DNA from: Xanthomonas prunicola
GTDB lineage: Bacteria; Pseudomonadota; Gammaproteobacteria; Xanthomonadales; Xanthomonadaceae
Reading direction: 5' to 3'
NCBI RefSeq assembly: GCF_002846205.1
Contig: NZ_PHKV01000003.1
Coordinates: 310,001 to 374,000 of the forward strand
DNA length: 64,000 bases
Below are positions 1-8,949 of this stretch, piece after piece (positions within the stretch are counted from its first letter, which is position 1; each line of letters begins with the position of its first letter). Both the position numbers and the translations under genes were made by a program. The notes under the pieces are model-generated. The model was not told the origin of the DNA. It saw only the letters and a list, made by a program, of their open reading frames with translations, and did no database searches.

Positions 1-728
1 GCCTGTTTCTGATGTATCTGGATCTGTCCGAACTGGATCAGGTGTTTGCGCAGCGCTGGTTATGGTCGGTGGGACGCGCCAACCTGGCGCAGTTTCGTCG
101 CAGCGATTATTTGGGCGATGCACACGTTCCGCTGGACCAGGCGGTACGCGACTGCGTGCAGTCGCACACCGGTGAGCGCCCCGACGGTGCGATTCGGCTG
201 CTGACGCATTTGCGCTACTTCGGCCACGTGTTCAATCCGGTCAGCTTTTACTATTGCTTCGATCGTCACGACAGCCTGCGCTGGATCGTGGCCGAAATCA
301 CCAACACGCCCTGGCAGCAGCGTCACACCTATGTGCTGCCGGTTGCACAGGCGCGCACGCATCGCGATGTGCATGCGTGGCGCTTCGACAAGCGCTTCCA
401 CGTTTCGCCGTTCATGGGCATGCAGCATCGCTACGACTGGCGCTTCAACGTGCCCGATGCGCAGTTGCGCGTGCACATGGATGTGCTGGACGCCATCGGC
501 GACGATGCCGGCGGCGCCATCGACAACAGCGGCACGCGCCGCTTCGACGCCACCTTGGTGCTGCAACGTCAACCGCTCACCGGGCGCAGCCTGGCGCGTA
601 CGTTGCTGGCTTATCCGTTGATGACGGTCTGGGTGGTAATCGCCATTCATTGGCAGGCCTTGCGCCTGTGGCTGCGCGGCAACCCTGTCCACGACCACCC
701 TCACCCGCCTGTGCGAGAACCCCGATGA
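1..728 (+). CDS. DUF1365 family protein, 5' end cut by window edge
   Basis: The reading frame is open to the left edge (codons before the first Met at 12 read Leu-Phe-Leu), so the true start lies outside. The protein shows the DUF1365 core: LRYFGHVFNPVSFYYCF near residues 66-83, then EITNTPWQQRHTYVL and KRFHVSPFMG. No catalytic activity is established for the family; it is repeatedly found beside cyclopropane fatty acid synthases and flavoprotein oxidases. Its stop overlaps the next start by 4 bases (ATGA), so it is translationally coupled to the downstream CFAS. I infer a role in fatty-acyl modification. Family assignment is confident; function is not. Confidence 0.88.
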   Translation, partial: LFLMYLDLSELDQVFAQRWLWSVGRANLAQFRRSDYLGDAHVPLDQAVRDCVQSHTGERPDGAIRLLTHLRYFGHVFNPVSFYYCFDRHDSLRWIVAEITNTPWQQRHTYVLPVAQARTHRDVHAWRFDKRFHVSPFMGMQHRYDWRFNVPDAQLRVHMDVLDAIGDDAGGAIDNSGTRRFDATLVLQRQPLTGRSLARTLLAYPLMTVWVVIAIHWQALRLWLRGNPVHDHPHPPVREPR

Positions 729-2020
729 ACGCCACGTCCCTGCCCGAACACGCTGCGCCGCGCGCGGCCTCCTGGACGGACCGTCTGCTACGCAAGCGCC
801 TGCTGGCCACGCTTGGGCAATTGCGCGATGGGCAGTTGCAGCTCCATGACGGCGGCACTGTCACCACGCTGGGCACGGCCAGCGGCGCGCAGGCGTTGCA
901 GACGCAATTGCGTGTGATCGATCCCGGCTTTTATCGCCAGGCTGCGCTCAACGGCAGCGTCGGTGCGGGCGAGTCGTATATGGATGGACAGTGGCAGTGC
1001 GATGACCTGGTTGCCTTGATGCGTCTGCTGCTGCGCAACCGTGAGCGGTTGGACGCAATGGAGACCGGCACCGCGCGCCTGGGCGGTTGGGCCATGCGCA
1101 GCCTGCATACGTTTGCGCGCAATACCCGCAGCGGCAGCCGGCGCAATATCGCCGCGCACTACGATCTGGGCAACCCGCTGTTCAAGCTGTTTCTGGATGA
1201 AAACCTGATGTACTCGTCGGCGATCTTCGTCGATGGCGAAGAAGCGCAGGGCGAAGCGGCGCTGGAGCGCGCGGCCACGCGCAAGCTCGAACGCATCTGC
1301 CGGAAGTTGCGCCTGGGCCCGCAGCATCATGTGGTGGAAATCGGCACCGGCTGGGGCGGCTTTGCGCTGCATGCGGCGCGCGAACACGGCTGCCGTGTGA
1401 CCACCACCACCATTTCGCGCGAGCAGTTCGAGCTGGCCACGCAACGCATCGCTGCAGCCGGATTGAGCGATCGGGTGACGGTGTTGTTGCGCGACTACCG
1501 CGATCTGGAAGGTCGCTTCGACCGTGTGGTGTCGATCGAGATGATCGAAGCGATCGGCCATCAGTATCTGGACACGTATTTCGCCAAGGTCGGCAGCCTG
1601 CTGGCCGACGATGGCGAGGCGCTGATCCAGGCCATCACCATCGAAGACCACCGCTACAAGCAGGCGCTGCACTCGGTGGATTTCATCAAACGGCATATCT
1701 TCCCGGGCAGCTTCATTCCCTCGGTCGCGGCGATGACCGGTGCAGTCGCGCGCGCCAGCGATCTGCGCCTGTTCAACCTGGAAGACATCGGCCCGAGCTA
1801 TGCGCTGACATTGCGCGCGTGGCGGCAGCGCTTCATGGCGCAGTTGCCGCAGGTGCGTGCGCTGGGCTACGACGAGCGCTTCATCCGCATGTGGGAGTTC
1901 TACCTGGCGTATTGCGAAGCCGGATTCCTGGAACGCTCGATCGGCGATGTGCATCTGTGGCTGAGCAAGCCCGGTGCGCGCCCGCCGCAGTTCGTGCCCG
2001 GCCTCGCTGCCGACGCATGA
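725..2020 (+). CDS. cfa: Cyclopropane-fatty-acyl-phospholipid synthase family methyltransferase
   Basis: This is a 431-residue SAM-dependent methyltransferase that should transfer a methylene or methyl group to the double bond of unsaturated phospholipid acyl chains at the inner membrane. An N-terminal CFAS domain carries GESYMDGQW (82-90) and AHYDLGNPLF (144-153). The SAM site VVEIGTGWGGFA lies at 203-214, followed by EMIEAIGH, and a YCEAGF motif near the C-terminus matches the conserved CFAS cysteine region. The ATG at 725 overlaps the DUF1365 stop; a longer frame upstream is shadow. The operon context (DUF1365, DUF2878, DUF1295, second CFAS) differs from the lone E. coli cfa and leaves open a methyl-branched or furan fatty acid product. 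Confidence 0.92.
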   Translation: MNATSLPEHAAPRAASWTDRLLRKRLLATLGQLRDGQLQLHDGGTVTTLGTASGAQALQTQLRVIDPGFYRQAALNGSVGAGESYMDGQWQCDDLVALMRLLLRNRERLDAMETGTARLGGWAMRSLHTFARNTRSGSRRNIAAHYDLGNPLFKLFLDENLMYSSAIFVDGEEAQGEAALERAATRKLERICRKLRLGPQHHVVEIGTGWGGFALHAAREHGCRVTTTTISREQFELATQRIAAAGLSDRVTVLLRDYRDLEGRFDRVVSIEMIEAIGHQYLDTYFAKVGSLLADDGEALIQAITIEDHRYKQALHSVDFIKRHIFPGSFIPSVAAMTGAVARASDLRLFNLEDIGPSYALTLRAWRQRFMAQLPQVRALGYDERFIRMWEFYLAYCEAGFLERSIGDVHLWLSKPGARPPQFVPGLAADA

Positions 2021-2562
2021 AGCAGCTCGGCAACTACCTCGGCCTGCAAGTGCTATGGCTGGTGGCGGTCAGCACCGCTGCGCATGCCCGCATCTGGCCA
2101 ACGCTGCTGGCGCTGGCCGTATTCGCGCTGTACCAGCTGTGGCCATCGCGGCGCGCGCCCGGCGATATGCCGTTGATGATCGCGGCGTTGTCGCTGGGAT
2201 TGCTGTTGGACACCACGCTTGCCGCCGCCAATTGGGTGCGCTACGCCGCGCCGTGGCCAGGCAGCCTGCTGGCACCGCCGTGGATTCTGGCGTTGTGGCT
2301 GGGCTTTGCACTCACCCTCAATCATTCGCTGGCCACGGTGATGCAGCGGCCGTGGCTTGCGGTGCTGCTCGGCGCCATCTTCGGGCCATTTTCGTATTGG
2401 TTGGCGCAACGCAGCTGGCACGCGGTGGAATTTCAATCGCCCTATCTGCATGCCGTGCTTGCCGTGGGCATCGGTTGGGGCGTGGCCTGCGGCCTGTTGT
2501 CGCTGTATGCACGCCGGCTGGCGCGACCATTGCCTGAGCACATCACCGGAGAACTGCAATGA
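2017..2562 (+). CDS. DUF2878 family integral membrane protein
   Basis: This 181-residue, very hydrophobic protein has about five or six predicted membrane segments and few charged residues. It starts with MKQLGNYLGLQVLWLVAV. Length and composition fit DUF2878, a family of unknown function found almost only in CFAS/DUF1365 clusters. The ATG at 2017 overlaps the CFAS stop by 4 bases and the gene overlaps the next one by 4 bases, so expression is coupled on both sides. I infer a membrane accessory of the lipid-modification pathway. No catalytic motif is visible. Confidence 0.8.
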   Translation: MKQLGNYLGLQVLWLVAVSTAAHARIWPTLLALAVFALYQLWPSRRAPGDMPLMIAALSLGLLLDTTLAAANWVRYAAPWPGSLLAPPWILALWLGFALTLNHSLATVMQRPWLAVLLGAIFGPFSYWLAQRSWHAVEFQSPYLHAVLAVGIGWGVACGLLSLYARRLARPLPEHITGELQ

Positions 2563-3341
2563 ATGCCTGGCCGCTGCTGCATGTGGGCGTGTTCGCAAGC
2601 GTGGTGATGATGATCGGCTGGCTGTGGCAACGCCGCAGCGGCAACGCCGGCCCGGTCGATGTGTTGTGGGCGGGCTGCCTGGCGGTGGCTGCGCCGTACT
2701 GCGCATGGATGTCCGATGGCGCCGTGCTGCCGCGCGTGCTGGTCGCGGTGCTCGGCGGCGTGTGGGGTGCGCGGCTGGCGCTGCATCTGGGCGTGCGCGT
2801 GTTCGGCGACCCGCACGAAGATGGCCGCTACCGCGCATTGCGCGCACATTGGAATGGCAGCCAAAGCAAGTTCCTCGGGTTTTTCCTGGCCCAGGCTGTG
2901 GTGGTGGTGCTGTTCGCGGTGCCGTTTCTGGCCGCTGCCAGCAACCCGACTCCTGATTGGAGCCTATGGACCACCATCGCTATTGCCGTATGGTTGATCG
3001 CGGTCGGTGGCGAAGCGTTGGCCGACAGACAGTTGTCGGCGCACAAGGCCAACCCGGCCAATCGTGGTAAGACCTGCCGCACCGGTCTATGGCGTTACTC
3101 GCGCCATCCCAATTATTTCTTCGAGTTCGTGCACTGGTTTGCGTATCTGGCGCTTGCCGTCGGTGCCGGGCCGTGGCCGGTGGCGCTGTGCGCGCTCGGC
3201 CCGGTGGTGATGTTCGTGTTCCTGTATCGCTTCACCGGCATCCCCTATACCGAGCAGCAGGCATTGCGCTCGCGTGGCGAGGATTACGCCCAGTACCAAC
3301 GCAGCACCAGCGCGTTCTTCCCGCTTCCCCCTTCGTCCTGA
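2559..3341 (+). CDS. DUF1295 membrane protein (steroid 5-alpha-reductase-like)
   Basis: This 260-residue polytopic membrane protein belongs to the DUF1295 / steroid 5-alpha-reductase C-terminal superfamily, which also contains isoprenylcysteine methyltransferases. The family signature is in the C-terminal third: GLWRYSRHPNYFFEFVHWFA, then GIPYTEQQALRSRGEDYAQY. These normally bind NADPH or a related cofactor and reduce lipid double bonds. Start ATG at 2559 overlaps the DUF2878 stop, with a GGAGA ribosome-binding site in the preceding gene. In this operon it is a plausible reductase or desaturase acting on the modified acyl chain; that is inference. Confidence 0.85.
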   Translation: MNAWPLLHVGVFASVVMMIGWLWQRRSGNAGPVDVLWAGCLAVAAPYCAWMSDGAVLPRVLVAVLGGVWGARLALHLGVRVFGDPHEDGRYRALRAHWNGSQSKFLGFFLAQAVVVVLFAVPFLAAASNPTPDWSLWTTIAIAVWLIAVGGEALADRQLSAHKANPANRGKTCRTGLWRYSRHPNYFFEFVHWFAYLALAVGAGPWPVALCALGPVVMFVFLYRFTGIPYTEQQALRSRGEDYAQYQRSTSAFFPLPPSS

Positions 3342-3358
3342 GTTGCCTGGAGAGTTGC

Positions 3359-4429
3359 ATGTCTACCGTTACCATCCCGCCCTCCACGCAGCCTGAAGAA
3401 GCCTTCGCCACGCGGCTCGCCGAATCCGGCGTGCTGCCCGACGCCGCGTTGCGCTACGGCATCCGTCGCCTGTGCGCGCAACGCCTGCGCGACGAGCGCG
3501 GCAGCGATGCCGATGCCAATGGCGAACGCCAGCGCGCCTTCATCGACAGCCTGCGTGCCAGCGCGATCGCGATCGAAACCGATGCGGCCAATCGCCAGCA
3601 TTACGAATTGCCGCCGCAGTTCTTCACCCTGTGCCTGGGCCGCCGGCTCAAGTACAGCAGCTGCTATTGGGACGCCAGCACGCCGAATCTGGATGCGGCC
3701 GAAGAACGCATGCTGGCGCTGTACGGCGAGCGCGCCGAACTGGCCGATGGTCAACGCATTCTGGAGCTGGGCTGCGGCTGGGGCTCGTTGACCCTGTGGA
3801 TGGCCGAGCGCTATCCCAATGCCAGCATCACTGCGGTGTCCAACTCACGCCCGCAGCGCGCGCACATTCTCGAGCAGTGCCGTGCGCGCGGGCTGAGCAA
3901 CGTGCAGGTGATCACTGCCGACGTCAACGCGCTGGCGCTGCCACCGGGCGGCTTCGATCGCGTGGTGTCGGTGGAAATGTTCGAGCACATGCGCAACTAC
4001 CGCGAGTTGCTTGCACGCGTCAGCAGCTGGATGGCGCCGGGCGGCAAATTGTTCGTGCACATTTTTTGCCACCGCGACCTGGCCTATCCGTTCGAGGTGG
4101 CCGGCGAAGACAACTGGATGGGCCGGCACTTCTTCACCGGCGGACTGATGCCGGCGGCCGACACCTTGCTGCATTTCCAGCAGGACGTGGTGATCGAACA
4201 ACGCTGGGTGCTATCAGGCGAACATTACGAAAAGACAGCCAATGCCTGGCTGGAAAACCAGGACCGCCACCGCGACCGGATCATGCCGTTGTTGAAGCAG
4301 ACCTACGGCGACGACGCACAGCGGTGGTGGCAGCGCTGGCGCATGTTCTGGCTGGCCTGCGCGGAACTCTTCGGCTACGACCAGGGCCGCGAATGGGGCG
4401 TGGCGCATTACCGCTTTGTCAAGCGCTGA
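3359..4429 (+). CDS. SAM-dependent methyltransferase, second CFAS paralogue
   Basis: This 356-residue CFAS/mycolic acid methyltransferase superfamily member has its SAM site ILELGCGWGSLTLWMA at 134-149, then SVEMFEHMRNYRELL. It lacks the first CFAS's N-terminal module and is shorter and divergent from it, so the two are not a recent duplication. It sits 17 bases after DUF1295 and ends the operon. Homologues with this length and the FEHMRNY motif are often annotated as cyclopropane synthases, but the substrate is not proven. A methyl transfer on unsaturated fatty acids or another lipid is the best guess. The ATG at 3359 was chosen because homology starts there; the frame is open further upstream. 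Confidence 0.85.
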   Translation: MSTVTIPPSTQPEEAFATRLAESGVLPDAALRYGIRRLCAQRLRDERGSDADANGERQRAFIDSLRASAIAIETDAANRQHYELPPQFFTLCLGRRLKYSSCYWDASTPNLDAAEERMLALYGERAELADGQRILELGCGWGSLTLWMAERYPNASITAVSNSRPQRAHILEQCRARGLSNVQVITADVNALALPPGGFDRVVSVEMFEHMRNYRELLARVSSWMAPGGKLFVHIFCHRDLAYPFEVAGEDNWMGRHFFTGGLMPAADTLLHFQQDVVIEQRWVLSGEHYEKTANAWLENQDRHRDRIMPLLKQTYGDDAQRWWQRWRMFWLACAELFGYDQGREWGVAHYRFVKR

Positions 4430-4589
4430 GCGCGCGCCGCCAGCATTCGTTGCAGATACGACTGGCGGCGACACGTGCACCCGCGTGCATGCGCGCATCG
4501 TGACAACTGCGCAGCACTCACTCGGTCGCAATGATGCGGTGCGTGCAGTCGCGCGCACCGCCTATCGATCGCTTTACTCGGTGATGCGA

Positions 4590-4937
4590 TCAGCCCGCCG
4601 CAGCGGTCACCACGATTTCCACCTTCCACTCCGGCCGCGCCAACTTGGCTTCGACGGTGGCGCGCGCAGGCGTGAAACCGTGCGGAACCCACTCGTCCCA
4701 GGCCTTGTTCATGCCATCGAAATCGGCGATGTCGGCAAGGAAGATTTCTGCACGCAGGATCTTGGTCTTGTCGCTGGCCGCCAGCGCCAGCAGCTTGTCG
4801 ATCTCGCCCAGCACCTGGCGGGTCTGCCCGGTGATGTCTTGGCTGGTGTCCTCGGCAATCTGGCCGGCCAGGTAACACACGCCGGCATGGACGGTCATTT
4901 CGGACATCCGCGGACCCGCATCGAATCGCTGCACCAT
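4590..4937 (-). CDS. RidA family protein (YjgF/YER057c/UK114)
   Basis: This 115-residue single-domain protein starts MVQRFDAGPRMSEM. The RidA core is present: AGVCYLAGQIAEDTSQDITG, then ILRAEIFLADIADFDGMNKAW, ending TPARATVEAKLARPEWKVEI. The Arg in PARATVEAKL matches the conserved RidA arginine that binds the carboxylate of imine/enamine intermediates, so a 2-iminobutanoate/2-iminopropanoate deaminase-like activity is possible; several subfamilies lack it. It lies 11 bases downstream of the DUF998 gene on the same strand, and convergent to the CFAS operon. Confidence 0.9.
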   Translation of the reverse strand: MVQRFDAGPRMSEMTVHAGVCYLAGQIAEDTSQDITGQTRQVLGEIDKLLALAASDKTKILRAEIFLADIADFDGMNKAWDEWVPHGFTPARATVEAKLARPEWKVEIVVTAAAG

Positions 4938-4948
4938 TTTCAGACTTC

Positions 4949-5656
4949 CTACGGTTGATTGACGCCCGCATTGTCCCGCGAATGCGGCAGACGTGCAGCC
5001 CCGTCGCGCACGCAGCGCGCCAACACTGTGCCCGCCCGTGCCATCCAGACCACGATCAGCACGATGGCGATCTTCTGGCTGATGCCCAAGGGCGCGCTGG
5101 TGACGGTGACATGGAACAGCAACGCCGCAAACGCTGCCCAGCCCAGCGAGAAGGCCACTGGAAAGTGCGCGCGCCACAGCCGATCGCGGCGGAAATACCA
5201 CGACTGCAGCAGCACCGCTGCAATCACGCACAGAAACGTCATGTCCGCCGACAACACGTGCACCATCTTGGCCGCCTCCGGCGCCAGCTCGGGCATCCAG
5301 CTGTCGCCGATCGACACCATGCACAACCCCACCGCCGCCATCCAGAACAGACCCAGCACGGTGCGGCTGCGCGCGGCCGGCGCCAATGCTGCATACAGGC
5401 CAAGCGCGAGCCATGCCATCGTGGCCGCCAACAGGCAGTAGGCGGTGCGCAGCAACAAGCCGTACGGGCCGTGCAGATAGGCGCTCAGTTGCGCATCCAC
5501 CCACCACAGGTCGCGCCGCAGCCATTGCAGCGGCAGCACCAGCCCGATGAACGCCAGGCCCGCAGTGGCGGCGATGCGGCCGGCGTGGCCGCTCCAACGC
5601 GGCGGCAGTGCCTGCGCCGGGGCCGCAAACGTCGGGGAATCGGGTGGATTGCGCAT
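4949..5656 (-). CDS. DUF998 family membrane protein
   Basis: This 235-residue integral membrane protein has about six hydrophobic segments. I recognise the DUF998 pattern: an early segment ending in short polar loops, then GDSWMPELAPEAAKMVHVLSA and a second half with YFRRDRLWRAHF. Function is unknown for the family. The start at 5656 (MRNPPDSPTFAAP) was chosen because upstream sequence is low-complexity and lacks homology; the frame remains open to 5851. It is followed closely by the RidA gene, suggesting a two-gene transcript. Confidence 0.75.
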   Translation of the reverse strand: MRNPPDSPTFAAPAQALPPRWSGHAGRIAATAGLAFIGLVLPLQWLRRDLWWVDAQLSAYLHGPYGLLLRTAYCLLAATMAWLALGLYAALAPAARSRTVLGLFWMAAVGLCMVSIGDSWMPELAPEAAKMVHVLSADMTFLCVIAAVLLQSWYFRRDRLWRAHFPVAFSLGWAAFAALLFHVTVTSAPLGISQKIAIVLIVVWMARAGTVLARCVRDGAARLPHSRDNAGVNQP

Positions 5657-5880
5657 CAGCAGCCTGTCTGCCTTCCAACTGTCATGGCGGTCCTGTCGTG
5701 TCCGTTCGGCACCTGTGTGCGGCTTTGCCCTATGATGCGCGCGGCCGGCCCGCACAGGCACTATGTCGGTAGGATCGAACCACGCGTTCACTGGATGTCG
5801 GCACCTTCGCAACCACGCTGCATGCACCATCCACCCGACCGGCACATGCACTGCAGATACGCGCGCGGCACGCCTCGTGC

Positions 5881-8484
5881 ATGCACCCTCCTTCCCTTTC
5901 AGCAGATCCCGTTGCCCTCATGACGGATACCCCCGCCTCTTCCGAAACCTCCGCCAGCGGTTGGCGTCGCGCCCTGCCGGTCATCATCAGCCTGGCGATC
6001 CTGGCGATGGCCCTGCATGCGCTGTCGTCGCAGTTCACCGACCACGGCTACCGCCAGATCCGGCATGCCTTCCGTGCGCTGGGTGGCGGGCAGGTCGCGC
6101 TGACGCTGCTGCTCGGCTTGAGCAGCTACGCGTGCCTGGTGGGCTTCGACTGGGTGGGTCTCAAGCGTACCGGCAAGCAGCTACATCCGGCGCGGGTGGG
6201 CATTACCGCCTTCATGGCGCATGCGGTCGGGCAGACCTTGGGTTTTGCCGCACTCACCGGCGGCGCCGTGCGTCTGCGCGGCTATGGCAGCGTGGGCCTG
6301 ACCCTGGCCGAGATCGGCCAGGTCGTGCTGATGAGCACGCTTGGCTTCATCTTCGGGGCGTGGGTGCTGCTCGGTCTGGCGCTGATGCTGGAACCGGAAG
6401 CGGCCGCGCGCGCGTTGCCGATCACTGCGCAAGCCATCCGCATCGCCGGCATCGGCCTGCTGGTCGGCTATGTCGCCATGCTGGTGCTGGTCGGCAAACA
6501 GGGCCGCGAGTTCGGCATTCGTAGCCATCGTTTCTGGTTACCAGACCGCACCACCGTGCTGGGCGTCACCGCACTCAGCGTGGTCGAGCTGGGCCTGGCA
6601 GCGGCTGCGTTCTATGTGCTGTTGCCGCCAGACCCGGGCACCGGCTACTTCGGTTTCATCGGCATCTGGCTGGTGGCCGTGGTGGCCGGACTGATCTCCA
6701 CCGTACCGGCCGGCCTGGGCGTGTTCGAGTGGAGCCTGCTCAAACTGCTGCCGCATGTCAGCCCTGCCGCGGTGCTGGCGGCGGCGCTGGCCTACCGGGT
6801 CACGTATTACATCGTGCCGCTGCTGATCTCGGTGGCCATGGCGGCCGCCTCCGGGCTGGGTGCGCCGGTACGCGTCGGCGCCAGCACCGCGCGGACCGTG
6901 TGGAAGGCCTTGCGCCCGTGGCTGCCGCAGATTCTGGCACTGGCGGTGTTTGCCGTGGGCGCGGCGCTGGTGATCGACGGCACCCTGCCCACACCGCGCG
7001 CGCGCCAGGAAGTGGCGCCGCTGCCGCTGATCGAAACCTCGCATCTGCTGGTCAGCCTGGGCGGCATGATGCTGCTGCTCATTGGCCAGGGCTTGCAGCG
7101 CCGCAGCCATGCGGCCTGGGTGCTGGCGCTGGGCGTGTGCTTGCTGCTGCCACCGTTGGCACTGCTGCGCGGCAGCCATATCTCGGTGTCGTTGTCGGCG
7201 GCGCTGGCAGCGGTGGCGCTGTGGGCGGCGCGGCGCGAGTTTTATCGTCAGGGCGCCCTGCTGGACGAAGCCTGGTCGTGGCGCTGGCTGAGCAACCTTG
7301 GCCTGGTCTTGGTCGCCACGTTCTGGCTGCTGTTCTTCGTCTACAGCCATGTCGAATACAGCAACGATCTGTGGTGGCAGTTCGCTACCTCGGCCAACGC
7401 GCCGCGTGCGCTACGTGCCGCGCTGATCCTGTGCGTGGGCGTGATCGTGTTCGGCATGGCGCGCCTGCTGCGTGGCGGGCGCCGCCCGATGCCCGCAGCC
7501 GATGCACCGACGCTGCAGACGCTGGCACCGATCCTGGCCACCAGCACCGATACGCAGGCCTGCCTGGCGCTGACCGGCGACAAGGCGTTCCTGCTGGATG
7601 AGCAGAGCAGCGGCTTTGTGATGATGCAACGCTACGGCGGCTCCTTGATCTCGATGGGCGACCCGGTCGGCCCGCCGGAGGTGGCGCGTGCGCTGATCTG
7701 GCGCTTCCGCGAAGAAGCCGACCATATGGGGTTGCGCCCGGTGTTCTACCAGGTCGGCGAAAAGTACTGGCAGACCTATCTCGACATGGGGCTGACCCTG
7801 GTCAAGCTTGGCGAAGAGGCGATCGTGCCGCTGGAAGGTTTCACCCTGGAAGGCCGCGACCGTGCCGACCTGCGCCAGGCGTGGAACCGCGGCAAGCGCG
7901 GTGGCCTGAGCTTTCGCATGCTGCAACCCGAGCAGGTGGATGACGTGCTGCCGCGTCTGGCCGAGGTCTCGGACCAGTGGCTGGAAGAAAAATCCGGCGA
8001 AGAGAAAGGCTTTTCGCTGGGCAGCTTTGACGCGGACTACCTGCGGCGCTTCCCGGTGGCGGTGGCCGAGGCAGAAGGCCAGATCGTGGCGTTCGCCAAC
8101 GTTTGGTGGGCGCCCGCCGGCGGCGAGCTGTCGGTGGACCTGATGCGACACAGCGCGCAGGCACCGAAGGGCACCATGGATTTCCTGTTCATCGAATTGT
8201 TCATGTGGGGCCAGGCCAACGGCTATACACGGTTCTCGCTGGGCATGGCGCCGTTGTCCGGCCTGGCCGAGCATCGCCTGGCTGGGCGCTGGAACCGCTT
8301 CGCCAGCCTGGTCGCGCGCCACGGCGAGCGTTTCTATGGCTTCAGCGGTCTGCGCCGCTTCAAGTCGAAGTTTGCACCGACCTGGCGCCCGCGCTATCTG
8401 GTCGCCCCCGGCGGCATGCATCTGCCGGCCGCGTTGCTGGATGTCACCCGCCTGATCTCGGCGGATCCGGGACGGCCGGAGTAA
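5881..8484 (+). CDS. mprF: Bifunctional lysylphosphatidylglycerol flippase/synthetase MprF
   Basis: This 867-residue protein has the MprF architecture. About fourteen membrane segments form the N-terminal flippase domain (roughly 30-520). A cytoplasmic DUF2156/GNAT-fold domain (roughly 550-850) carries the SMGDPVGPP motif near 595 and the family end PTWRPRYLV. It should transfer lysine (or another amino acid) from aminoacyl-tRNA to phosphatidylglycerol and flip the product, lowering surface negative charge. A second in-frame ATG at 5920 (MTDTPASSET) is an alternative start. The gene is convergent with acvB, whose homologue in Agrobacterium hydrolyses the same lipid. Confidence 0.93.
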   Translation: MHPPSLSADPVALMTDTPASSETSASGWRRALPVIISLAILAMALHALSSQFTDHGYRQIRHAFRALGGGQVALTLLLGLSSYACLVGFDWVGLKRTGKQLHPARVGITAFMAHAVGQTLGFAALTGGAVRLRGYGSVGLTLAEIGQVVLMSTLGFIFGAWVLLGLALMLEPEAAARALPITAQAIRIAGIGLLVGYVAMLVLVGKQGREFGIRSHRFWLPDRTTVLGVTALSVVELGLAAAAFYVLLPPDPGTGYFGFIGIWLVAVVAGLISTVPAGLGVFEWSLLKLLPHVSPAAVLAAALAYRVTYYIVPLLISVAMAAASGLGAPVRVGASTARTVWKALRPWLPQILALAVFAVGAALVIDGTLPTPRARQEVAPLPLIETSHLLVSLGGMMLLLIGQGLQRRSHAAWVLALGVCLLLPPLALLRGSHISVSLSAALAAVALWAARREFYRQGALLDEAWSWRWLSNLGLVLVATFWLLFFVYSHVEYSNDLWWQFATSANAPRALRAALILCVGVIVFGMARLLRGGRRPMPAADAPTLQTLAPILATSTDTQACLALTGDKAFLLDEQSSGFVMMQRYGGSLISMGDPVGPPEVARALIWRFREEADHMGLRPVFYQVGEKYWQTYLDMGLTLVKLGEEAIVPLEGFTLEGRDRADLRQAWNRGKRGGLSFRMLQPEQVDDVLPRLAEVSDQWLEEKSGEEKGFSLGSFDADYLRRFPVAVAEAEGQIVAFANVWWAPAGGELSVDLMRHSAQAPKGTMDFLFIELFMWGQANGYTRFSLGMAPLSGLAEHRLAGRWNRFASLVARHGERFYGFSGLRRFKSKFAPTWRPRYLVAPGGMHLPAALLDVTRLISADPGRPE

Positions 8485-8949
8485 GGCCTTGCGGAACACT
8501 GGCGCCAGACCTGCGGATCTGGCGGGCATTGGTTAGCCGCTCACCAACGCGGATGTCGACATCTCAGGCGCATGTCAGTTCCTGAAATTCTGGCTTGCCA
8601 ACAGACGGCCGCGAAACGTGGAAGCGCGGTGTCCCATTCGGGGTGGGACCGTGTGGCGGCATGGATGCTGCCACCGAGCTTCCAGGGATGGATTCACAGC
8701 ATGTGCCGACAGCCGATGCGACACCGCGCCGCTGACCAACGCTGCGTTTGATCAATGCGGGTCCTGAGCGAATGCATCGGTCGCTGCGGGCGCTTGCACG
8801 CGTGCCATCGGCGGCGAGCAGCGGCTGAAAGAGCGGCATCTGATTGAATCATCGAACGTCTGTACGTTGCCTTTGGCAGCAACGTACAGAGGCCATACGC
8901 CGACACCGACACGTCGGCGCGCGCATCAGAGCAAGCGGTATCGCGCGCC
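8485..8949. other. Convergent intergenic region between mprF and acvB
   Basis: This 465-base stretch between two convergent genes holds no convincing gene; the small frames in it have no recognisable product or ribosome-binding site. The only clear structure is the 12-bp inverted repeat at 8859-8890. It is an ordinary 3'-3' intergenic region but longer than most gaps in this window. Confidence 0.5.
8859..8890. terminator. Hairpin downstream of acvB
   Basis: The arms TCTGTACGTTGC and GCAACGTACAGA form a perfect 12-bp stem around an 8-base loop, 60 bases past the acvB stop. No T-run follows on either strand, so it may act as a U-poor terminator or an mRNA 3' end stabiliser rather than a textbook intrinsic terminator. 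Confidence 0.5.

Noticed and set aside
254..724. N-terminal extension of the first CFAS
   Set aside because: This is an out-of-frame shadow of the DUF1365 gene; CFAS homology starts after the ATG at 725.
8564..8839. Minus-strand 91-codon frame between mprF and acvB
   Set aside because: No ribosome-binding site, homology or coding bias; overlaps another equally weak frame.
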